Assembly (NCBI GenBank): GCA_021372535.1
Contig: JAJFUH010000226.1
Coordinates: forward strand, 1-24,946
DNA length: 24,946 nt
Origin: a bacterium
GTDB lineage: Bacteria; Latescibacterota; Latescibacteria; Latescibacterales; Latescibacteraceae
Direction of reading: 5' to 3'
Numbering within the stretch: position 1 is the first letter of the stretch; each line of letters opens with the position of its first letter. Both the position numbers and the translations under genes were made by a program. Positions 6,049 through 13,090 of the stretch are shown piece by piece. The notes below the pieces were generated by a model. The model made no database searches. It was not told the origin of the DNA and was given only the letters and a program-made list of their open reading frames with translations.

Positions 6049-8661
6049 GTGGGTGAACTTCGGTTCCTCGTCATAGGTTCGGACAGCGCATTTAACGGGA
6101 CGATAAAAAACCATATCGAGAGCCTGGGCCATTCCGTTCAGGTTTCAGACATTGATGCCATGAATTCCGATACTCTTCAGGCCTTTAATTCGGATAGCCT
6201 GATCGTTGATATAACGGATTCGGACAAGCGATGGCTCGAAATCCTGAAAACGATCGCGGAATCGGGAATTCATGCCCGTATAGTTGTTTATGGCGACGAT
6301 AAAAATGAAAAGAAGGTTTTCAGCGAGATAGGCGGCGATGTATGCGCTTATCTGAAAAAGCCGTTCAACGGTGATGAGCTGACAGTTCTCATCAATAATA
6401 TTTATGAAGTGTGTACGCTCAGAAGGGAAGTTACCGAAAAGGAAAAAAGAGTATCGTACCTTGAAATCATCAATGAAATTACCCGTCAGACACTCCTTAC
6501 CGAACAGAGTGATGAGCTGTTATGGGTTATTGCGCGGAAAATTCAGGAAAAACTCACCATTTTCAATGTGAATATATTCATTGTTGACGATGTAACGAAC
6601 ACGATCGTATTGAAGGCTTTCGCCGGGGGATTCGGCGAAGACCTTGTTGTGGGTTATACCCTGAAAATGGGGGAGGGAATAACCGGCTGGGTCGCACAGA
6701 ACCGTCAGAGCCTCAATTCCGGCAATGTGAAAAATGAACCGAGGCGCAAACAGGGATTTTCCTTTGAGGATACCATTCAGTCCGAACTGGCCGTGCCGAT
6801 TATATTCGAGAATAAGGTTTTCGGCGTTCTCCATGTGGAAGACAAGAGAAAGGACGCCTTCACACGGTATGATGTCATGGTGCTCGAAACCCTCGCCGAC
6901 CAGATATCCCTGACGTTCAAAAAAATGAAACTCTCCCGCGACCTGATGGATGCCTATGATCTCAGGGCTGCTGTCAATGATTCGCTCCCGGTTTCGATCC
7001 TCATTCTGAATAACGACCTGTTAATCGAATATGTAAACCAGACGTTCTGTGAAATCGGGGGACGGAATCAGGATGAGTTTCTCAATCAGCACATCGAACA
7101 TGTTTTTTCCTGGGATTTGTCCCAGGCGATCAACCTGACCGGAGACCTGAAGCGGACGCTCGAAGAAGGCATCACCATAACTCATACCAATATACGGCAT
7201 ACATCGCCGAGTCATGGCGACAAGGTATTGAATTTTACCTTCGTCCGCGTCAGAACAGACCAGTCCCCCAAGGTCACGATCATCATACAGGATGTCACCG
7301 AGAATACGAAAAAAGCTTACCAGCTTTCGCTTCTCAGGGAAATATCCATCGCCATGCAGGGTGTTCTCGACCGCGACAAACTCCTCCATCTCATCCTGAC
7401 CTGCGTCACAGCGGGATTTGCCATGGGATTCAACAGGGCGTTTATTTTTCTCACCGACGAGAAACATGAGGAGATTCGCGGGTACATGGGTGTCGGACCG
7501 ACTTCGCATGAGGAAGCTTACAGAATCTGGGCCGAATTGAGCAGCAAACAGTTTACCCTCGAAGAGTATCTGCTCAATATTCACAAGGGTCATATTGTAA
7601 GGAGCGGGCTGCAGAACCTCGTTGAAAGCATTGTATTCAATCTGGCGCAGACAAAAAACATTCTGACCGAGACTGTTACCACGGGGAGTTATTTTCATGT
7701 CGTCAATGCCTGGCAGAATCCGCTCATTGACGAGGGCATGAAACGGCTGATCATCAGCAATGAATTCATGACGGTGCCGCTCATTGCGAAAAATCAGGTG
7801 ATAGGCGTGCTGCTTGCCGATAACGCTTATTCCGGGAGACCGATTCTCCCCGAGGCGATCGAAGTGCTCACCATGTTCGCATCCCATGCGGGAGTCGCAA
7901 TCGAAAATGCCCGGATTCTGCGCGATCTTGAGGCGAAGGTTAAAGAGCTCCGGGAAGCGTACATCGAGCTCGAAAAGACCCATGACATGCTTGTCCGTAA
8001 TGAAAAATTAGCCGCGATCGGCGAGGTCAGCGCCCGTCTTGCCCATGAAATCAGGAATCCCCTTGCCACCATCGGGGGATTTGCCAATTCCATACCAAAG
8101 AAATACGAAGACCGGGATCGAACCATTCGAAACGCACAGATCATCGTCGACGAGGTAAAACGCCTGGAGAGCATACTCACCAATGTGCTCAATTTTTCCA
8201 AACCGAGTATTCCGAAAAAAACATCCAACGATCTCAATACGCTGGTCAAGGAAGCGCTCGGCGTGATGGAAGGCGACCTCGTTACAAACAATATTGTCGT
8301 TACACTCGTCCTTGCGGAGATGAATCTTGAAACAGAGCTCGATGCCTCACAGATCAAACAGGTGTTTATCAACGTCATGCAGAACGCAATCAACGCGATG
8401 TCGGGCGGAGGAGCGATTGAAATCATAACCGAAGCCAGCGGTAATGAAGTGATACTGGAAATCCGCGATACCGGAAAGGGTATTCCCGAACAGTATCTCA
8501 ATGATATTTTCGAGCCTTTTTTCACCACGAGGGGTAACGGAACCGGTCTCGGGCTTGCTATCTCGAACCGTATCATTCAGAATCACCAGGGGCGGCTCGA
8601 GATCAGAAGCAAGGAAGGCAAGGGAACAACCGTCCGTATTGTGCTTCCGTTGAAATCCTGA
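6049..8661 (+). CDS. Multidomain sensor histidine kinase (REC-like, GAF, PAS, GAF, HisKA, HATPase)
   Basis: The 870-residue protein starts at GTG 6049, with AGAGAGGG seven bases upstream. Visible domains in order are: a receiver-like fold (residues 4-120), GAF (about 140-300), PAS (about 310-425), a second GAF-like region (about 430-635), a coiled coil (about 635-662), HisKA with His666 in LAHEIRNPLA, and HATPase with the N-box near Asn779, DTGKGI at 807 and GTGLGLA near 832. No membrane segment is present, so it probably senses a cytoplasmic signal. The receiver-like region keeps Asp54 and Lys104 (LKKPF) but has Gly10-Ser11 where the acidic metal-binding pair should be. The partner is almost certainly the response regulator whose start lies 34 bases downstream. 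Base composition looks more AT-rich than the flanking metabolic genes. Confidence 0.9.
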   Translation: MGELRFLVIGSDSAFNGTIKNHIESLGHSVQVSDIDAMNSDTLQAFNSDSLIVDITDSDKRWLEILKTIAESGIHARIVVYGDDKNEKKVFSEIGGDVCAYLKKPFNGDELTVLINNIYEVCTLRREVTEKEKRVSYLEIINEITRQTLLTEQSDELLWVIARKIQEKLTIFNVNIFIVDDVTNTIVLKAFAGGFGEDLVVGYTLKMGEGITGWVAQNRQSLNSGNVKNEPRRKQGFSFEDTIQSELAVPIIFENKVFGVLHVEDKRKDAFTRYDVMVLETLADQISLTFKKMKLSRDLMDAYDLRAAVNDSLPVSILILNNDLLIEYVNQTFCEIGGRNQDEFLNQHIEHVFSWDLSQAINLTGDLKRTLEEGITITHTNIRHTSPSHGDKVLNFTFVRVRTDQSPKVTIIIQDVTENTKKAYQLSLLREISIAMQGVLDRDKLLHLILTCVTAGFAMGFNRAFIFLTDEKHEEIRGYMGVGPTSHEEAYRIWAELSSKQFTLEEYLLNIHKGHIVRSGLQNLVESIVFNLAQTKNILTETVTTGSYFHVVNAWQNPLIDEGMKRLIISNEFMTVPLIAKNQVIGVLLADNAYSGRPILPEAIEVLTMFASHAGVAIENARILRDLEAKVKELREAYIELEKTHDMLVRNEKLAAIGEVSARLAHEIRNPLATIGGFANSIPKKYEDRDRTIRNAQIIVDEVKRLESILTNVLNFSKPSIPKKTSNDLNTLVKEALGVMEGDLVTNNIVVTLVLAEMNLETELDASQIKQVFINVMQNAINAMSGGGAIEIITEASGNEVILEIRDTGKGIPEQYLNDIFEPFFTTRGNGTGLGLAISNRIIQNHQGRLEIRSKEGKGTTVRIVLPLKS

Positions 8662-8694
8662 GTGTTGCACCGTTTATATGAGGAGGTACAGGTC

Positions 8695-9063
8695 ATGGCC
8701 AAGCAGAAAATTCTTGTCGTTGATGATGAAGTCAATCAGGCGCTCCTGTATGAGCAGGAGCTTATGGACGAAGGATATGAGGTCGAGCTGGCGAACTCGG
8801 GCAGGGAAGCGCTTGATAAAATCAAACAGAGCAGCTTCGATCTCGTGGTTCTCGACATAGGAATGCAGGAGATGGACGGGCTCGAGGCGCTCGGGCGGAT
8901 GCTCAGTATCGACAACAAACTTCCGGTCATACTCAATACGGCATATCCCTCCTACAAGGATAATTTCATGAGCTGGGCGGCAGACGCCTATGTGGTCAAG
9001 TCTTCCGACCTTACCGAGCTCAAGACACGGATACGCGAGTCTCTCGCCAAGAAATCACAATAA
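8695..9063 (+). CDS. Stand-alone response regulator receiver protein
   Basis: The 122-residue protein consists only of a receiver domain. Acidic residues D10, D11 and E12 (VVDDE), phosphoacceptor Asp54 (VVLDIGM), the switch Thr in ILNTAYPS and the conserved Lys in AYVVKSSDL are all present, so it should be phosphorylatable. I chose the ATG at 8695 because AGGAGG (8681-8686) is well placed; the in-frame start at 8662 lacks such a site. There is no DNA-binding domain, so it probably acts in a Spo0F-like relay or by protein contact. It follows its kinase by 33 bases and precedes the GalT-like gene by 34 bases, implying cotranscription. Confidence 0.9.
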   Translation: MAKQKILVVDDEVNQALLYEQELMDEGYEVELANSGREALDKIKQSSFDLVVLDIGMQEMDGLEALGRMLSIDNKLPVILNTAYPSYKDNFMSWAADAYVVKSSDLTELKTRIRESLAKKSQ

Positions 9064-9097
9064 CACGACAATTCGGATATATACGACTGGAGGAAAA

Positions 9098-10120
9098 GTG
9101 TCAGAATTACGAAAAGACCCCGTGATCGGCAGGTGGGTGATTGTCGCCTCGGAGCGGGGGAAACGGCCCACGGACTTCGCTCCCGCGGCGCCGAAGGGTG
9201 AATCGGTCAGCTGTCCGTTCTGCGCGGGCAACGAGGGGATGACTCCGCCCGAAATCTATGCGGTCCGGCCCCCGGATACCCTTGCAAACACTCCCGGCTG
9301 GAACATCAGGGTTGTCCCCAATAAATTTCCTGCTCTGAGAATCGAGGGCACAGTCGATCGTGAAGGAATGGGAATGTTCGATAAAATGAGCGGCATCGGC
9401 GCCCATGAAATCATCATCGAAACACCCCGCCATGACGATCTTCTCCACAAGCGTTCGACCCAGAGCATCGTCATGCTTCTCGATACCTATCAGAAACGTA
9501 TCGCCGACCTGAAACGGGACATCCGTCTCCTCTATGTCATGGTATTCAAAAACGAGGGCGAGCGCGCCGGGGCATCGCTTTCCCACCCGCATTCCCAGAT
9601 CATCGCGACTCCGATTGTGCCGAAACGTGTCCGCGAGGAAGTGGAAGGTTCGCTCGAATACTACCGATACAAGATGCGGTGCGTTTTCTGCGACATAATC
9701 CGTGAGGAAAAGCGGTTCGGTTCGAGACTCGTGTACGAAAACGCCTCCTTCATTTCGATCTGTCCGTTTGCGTCGCGGTTTCCGTTCGAAATCTGGGTTC
9801 TGCCCAAACGGCACATGTCCGATTATATCAAGATGACCCAGCAGGAAATGCTCGAATTCGGCGAATGCATCGATTCGACCATCAAGCGGCTCGCGATTGC
9901 CCTCGGCGAGCCCCAGTACAACTGGATGCTTCACACCGAGCCGAATTCCAACGTTCCGCGGAATCCCTGGCCGGATATTTCCGAACACTATCACTGGCAT
10001 TTCGAGATTATTCCGAAGCTTACGAGGGTTGCGGGATTCGAGTGGGGCACCGGATTCTACATCAATCCCACTCCTCCCGAGGATGCGGCGGAGTTTCTCC
10101 GTGAAGTCGATATATATTAA
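9098..10120 (+). CDS. galT: Galactose-1-phosphate uridylyltransferase (GalT family)
   Basis: GalT exchanges UMP between UDP-glucose and galactose-1-phosphate through a uridylyl-histidine intermediate. The 340-residue length fits the family. Visible features are the zinc Cys pair C39-x2-C42 (SCPFC), the active-site H163-P-H165-S-Q167, a second CxxC (RCVFCD) and the C-terminal HYHWHFEIIPKL histidine cluster. The pattern is that of the archaeal/thermophile-type branch rather than the E. coli type. The start is the GTG at 9098, after GGAGGA with a short spacer; the ORF extension upstream overlaps the response regulator gene and is rejected. Plant ADP-glucose phosphorylase belongs to the same superfamily, so given the glycogen genes downstream, substrate use beyond galactose is possible. 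Confidence 0.88.
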   Translation: MSELRKDPVIGRWVIVASERGKRPTDFAPAAPKGESVSCPFCAGNEGMTPPEIYAVRPPDTLANTPGWNIRVVPNKFPALRIEGTVDREGMGMFDKMSGIGAHEIIIETPRHDDLLHKRSTQSIVMLLDTYQKRIADLKRDIRLLYVMVFKNEGERAGASLSHPHSQIIATPIVPKRVREEVEGSLEYYRYKMRCVFCDIIREEKRFGSRLVYENASFISICPFASRFPFEIWVLPKRHMSDYIKMTQQEMLEFGECIDSTIKRLAIALGEPQYNWMLHTEPNSNVPRNPWPDISEHYHWHFEIIPKLTRVAGFEWGTGFYINPTPPEDAAEFLREVDIY

Positions 10121-10164
10121 AACGAATAATTTGTAAATTTGAATTGTAATTTATTCTCATAAAA

Positions 10165-10262
10165 GATCCCCCCTGCCTTTCGGCATCCCCCCTTTCTAAG
10201 GGGGGAGATGATGTGGTTCCCCCTTTGTTTTATAAGGGGATACGGCGAAGCCGAGGGGGATC
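10165..10262. repeat. GATC-CCCC palindromic intergenic repeat, copy A
   Basis: This 98-bp element is bounded by inverted GATCCCCC / GGGGGATC ends. It contains two internal hairpins, one from CCCCCC and GGGGGG arms around TTTCTAA and one from CCCCCTT and AAGGGG arms. Its first half matches 24832-24875 closely. It is non-coding and lies 45 bases after the galT stop. Confidence 0.8.
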
Positions 10263-10486
10263 ATGTAAGAGAAGGTATAACGTTATAGCACATTGTTATT
10301 ATTGAGGTAATAAATTTCTCGCAAATACGTAAAAGAAATACAATTATTATTTATAAAGGTATATAAAAAATACTGATCCGTGGAAATCCGCCCGATCCGC
10401 GAAAATCCGCGTTCTATTGTAATTAATGAATAGATCGGGTTAAAAGATCAGGTCAACATGCGAACTCGAACCTTAACGGAGTTTTT
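10263..10486. other. AT-rich gap with ATCCGCG micro-repeats
   Basis: No gene is visible. Bases 10263-10374 are strongly AT-rich (for example TATTTATAAAGGTATATAAA) and could hold a promoter for the next gene, though no -35/-10 pair stands out. Bases 10375-10411 hold four imperfect copies of an ATCCGYG-type unit. The same unit recurs at about 23169-23190. Confidence 0.5.
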
Positions 10487-12628
10487 GTGAAAGAACTGTA
10501 CGTTTCCATATTATGGCACATGCACCAGCCCAATTACCGTGATCCGATCAGGGGGTATTACAGTATGCCGTGGGTTCGTCTTCACTCAACCAAGGCATAT
10601 TATGACATGGCGGTTCTGGCCAGGAAATACCCCGAGATGGAGCTGACATTCAACCTGGTTCCGGCGCTCATCGAACAGTGCGAGGATTATGCCGGAGGCG
10701 CGGCGGATTACGAGCTCATGCTCTCCTCGAAGAATCCCTCCGATCTGACGGCGGATGAAAAAGAGGCCATTCTCAGCCGTTTTTTCCAGTCGAATCACGA
10801 GACCATGATAAAACCGCTGCCCCGCTACATAGAGCTGCTCCAGTACCGGGGAATATCCGGCACACGAAATGAAATCCAGCAGGCGCTCACCATGTTCGCG
10901 GCGCAGGATTATCTCGATCTTCAGGTGCTTTTCAACCTGAGCTGGTTCGGCTTTTCGATCCGCGAGGAAGACGCCGACATAAGGAAGCTCATCAGGAAAG
11001 GAAGATTCTTTACCATCGAGGAGCGTGACCTCGTTCTCAAAAAACAGGTGGAAACCATCGCCAGGCTCACTGTCCTCTACCGTGAGCTGTGGGACGCGAA
11101 AGCCATCGACATTACCGCGAGCCCGTTCTATCACCCCATACTCCCGCTGCTCTGCGATACGACCATAGCCCGTGAGGGCATGCCGGGATGCCGTCTTCCG
11201 CAGCAGCGGTTTTCTTTCCCCCAGGACGCCGCCCGTCAGGTTGACATGGCGCTCGATTATTTTGAAAAGATTTTCGGAAGAAAGCCCGAGGGGATGTGGC
11301 CGAGCGAGGGTTCGGTGAGCCCCGATGCCCTCGATATCGTCAGTAAATCTGGCATACGGTGGGTTGCGACCGACGAGAATATCCTGGCTAAATCGGTCAA
11401 GAATTTCAACCGGGGGAAAGACCTGTACCATCCCTGGGAGGCGCACGGTGTTTCGGTGTTCTTCAGAGATCATCACCTGTCGGACCAGATCGGTTTTGTG
11501 TACGCCCGTAACCCGGCGCAGGTCGCGGTCGATGATTTTGTGGGGCAGCTGAAGGCCATCGCCGCTTCAGCCGATGGTTCTCCGCGGTGTGTGAGCATTA
11601 TCCTCGATGGCGAAAATGCATGGGAGACCTATCCCAACAGCGGCCAGGAGTTCCTCTCGAAGCTCTATGAGCAGATCATTGCTGAAAAGGCCCTGAAACC
11701 GATTTCATTCTCGAATTTTCTCAAAAAATTTCCGCCGCAATCGTCCATCAAGTCGATTTTCCCCGGCTCGTGGATAAACGGTAATTTCGATACATGGATC
11801 GGCGACCAGGAGGAAGTGGACGGCTGGGATGCGCTCAGGAATACGCGCGAGCTTCTCACCGCGAAGGGAAAGGCGCTCGACGAAGAAAAACGGAACGAGG
11901 CATGGCTCGAGATTTTCCGCGCCGAGGGTTCCGACTGGTTCTGGTGGTACGGCGAGGATCACACATCGCCCAACGATCCCGAATTCGACCGTCTGTTCAG
12001 GGCGCATCTCGAACGGGTGTATGACATTCTCGGCATCGAGTCGCCGCAGGAAATAACCGAGCCGATAATTAAGAAGCAGGTTATCCGCACCGACGTTGAA
12101 CCCACCGGTTTCGTGACCCCGGTGATCGACGGCAGGGCGACGACGTTTTACGAATGGCTTTCGGCGGGCTGGCTGCCCACAACCGGGCCCGGAGGCGCCA
12201 TGAGCGGCGGCGAATCGCTCGTCACGGACATCTACTACGGTTTCGACCTGGACTCGCTCTACCTGCGGCTCGATTTTGTCAAGCGCGAGGAGCCGTTGAA
12301 CCTGGCGGACTGGTCGATGTCGGTCGTCATAACGGGTGACGAGAAATTCCGCATCGACTTCGAACTCGACGAACCCGACAACTACACTCTTTTCCGCGAA
12401 TCCCAGGAAAGATGGATTCGCCGCGCCCGCCGGAGCGATGTTGCGGTGGACAAGGTCGCCGAGGTGGGAATTGCATACGCCGATCTCGGGATCAAAAGCG
12501 GGAAGCGGGTCGGATTTACCGTGATGCTGTTTGAAAAGGGAGTCGAGCGCGAACGCTGGCCCAGGGTCGGCCAGATATCCTTTGTCGTTCCGGACGAGGA
12601 ATTCCAGTCGAAAATGTGGCAGGTGTAA
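10487..12628 (+). CDS. GH57 family alpha-glucan-acting enzyme (amylase/glucanotransferase-like)
   Basis: The 713-residue cytoplasmic protein (no signal peptide) starts at GTG 10487 with GGAG five bases upstream. GH57 landmarks are the N-terminal HMHQP strand, the predicted nucleophile Glu274 in GMWPSEGSVS, and the predicted acid/base Asp374 in ILDGENAWE. The barrel and helical region end near residue 530. Residues about 545-713 form a beta-rich C-terminal domain (YYGFDLDSLYLRLDF). GH57 retaining enzymes cleave or transfer alpha-1,4 (sometimes alpha-1,6) glucan bonds. The long C-terminal domain and the MWPSEGS motif suggest the alpha-amylase or amylopullulanase-like branch. It precedes two other GH57 genes, though 462 bases separate it from the next, so it may have its own transcript. 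Confidence 0.82.
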   Translation: MKELYVSILWHMHQPNYRDPIRGYYSMPWVRLHSTKAYYDMAVLARKYPEMELTFNLVPALIEQCEDYAGGAADYELMLSSKNPSDLTADEKEAILSRFFQSNHETMIKPLPRYIELLQYRGISGTRNEIQQALTMFAAQDYLDLQVLFNLSWFGFSIREEDADIRKLIRKGRFFTIEERDLVLKKQVETIARLTVLYRELWDAKAIDITASPFYHPILPLLCDTTIAREGMPGCRLPQQRFSFPQDAARQVDMALDYFEKIFGRKPEGMWPSEGSVSPDALDIVSKSGIRWVATDENILAKSVKNFNRGKDLYHPWEAHGVSVFFRDHHLSDQIGFVYARNPAQVAVDDFVGQLKAIAASADGSPRCVSIILDGENAWETYPNSGQEFLSKLYEQIIAEKALKPISFSNFLKKFPPQSSIKSIFPGSWINGNFDTWIGDQEEVDGWDALRNTRELLTAKGKALDEEKRNEAWLEIFRAEGSDWFWWYGEDHTSPNDPEFDRLFRAHLERVYDILGIESPQEITEPIIKKQVIRTDVEPTGFVTPVIDGRATTFYEWLSAGWLPTTGPGGAMSGGESLVTDIYYGFDLDSLYLRLDFVKREEPLNLADWSMSVVITGDEKFRIDFELDEPDNYTLFRESQERWIRRARRSDVAVDKVAEVGIAYADLGIKSGKRVGFTVMLFEKGVERERWPRVGQISFVVPDEEFQSKMWQV

Positions 12629-12806
12629 ACGATCTGTTGTGTATAAATATATCCGGTCATCCTGTTTTTCAGGCAGGGAAATTGAAAAGAATATCACCAC
12701 GGAGACACGGAGGACACGGAGAAAAAAATCCGGATATGTTATTGTGTTATCTGGCTATTCAATCAGCGCAAAAAACTTACGTATGAGATGTAATTACACG
12801 TTAAAG
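12629..12806. other. Intergenic region with CACGGAG micro-repeat
   Basis: No gene is visible. Three copies of CACGGAG occur at 12698-12704, 12706-12712 and 12715-12721, preceded by CACCA. Related degenerate units appear at 2344-2370 and 23092-23110, also in gene gaps. Confidence 0.5.
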
Positions 12807-12902
12807 TGTCATTCCCGTGAAAACGGGAATCCATCATCTGATGCTCATGACAGAGTGATGTTAATACTGGATTCCCAATTCACTTCGTTCTTGGGAATGA
12901 CA
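12807..12902. repeat. 96-bp palindromic MITE-like element
   Basis: Terminal inverted repeats TGTCATTCCC / GGGAATGACA bound the element. A second inner pair, GGAATCCA / TGGATTCC, lies inside them. Each end also folds on itself: TTCCCGT-GAAA-ACGGGAA on the left and TTCCCAA / TTGGGAA on the right. It encodes nothing. The shape is that of non-autonomous palindromic elements mobilised in trans. No flanking duplication is obvious. Confidence 0.75.
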
Positions 12903-13008
12903 ATACTCGTACAATGAATTAGTGGTTATAAGCTCAATGAGTAACCAGATTCAATAATTTATGACAGCCCGCCTTTGTGCTTAAAATGGAGAGATTTTTA
13001 TTTTTTTC

Positions 13009-13042
13009 CCTTGTGCCTTGTGCCTTGTACCTTATGCCTTAT
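13009..13042 (+). repeat. Heptanucleotide tandem repeat upstream of GH57 gene
   Basis: Nearly five 7-bp units run in register: CCTTGTG, CCTTGTG, CCTTGTA, CCTTATG and CCTTAT. The array ends about 48 bases before the start codon at 13091, where length changes could affect expression. Bases 12903-13008 before it show no gene, and 13001-13008 is a T-rich run. Confidence 0.75.
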
Positions 13043-13090
13043 TTTTGAGTTGTGAACGCAACTATATCCCACACTTTCAGGGAACCGATC

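Noticed and set aside
13009-13042. Possible CRISPR array
   Set aside because: Units are 7 bp in direct contact with no spacers, so this is a simple tandem repeat.
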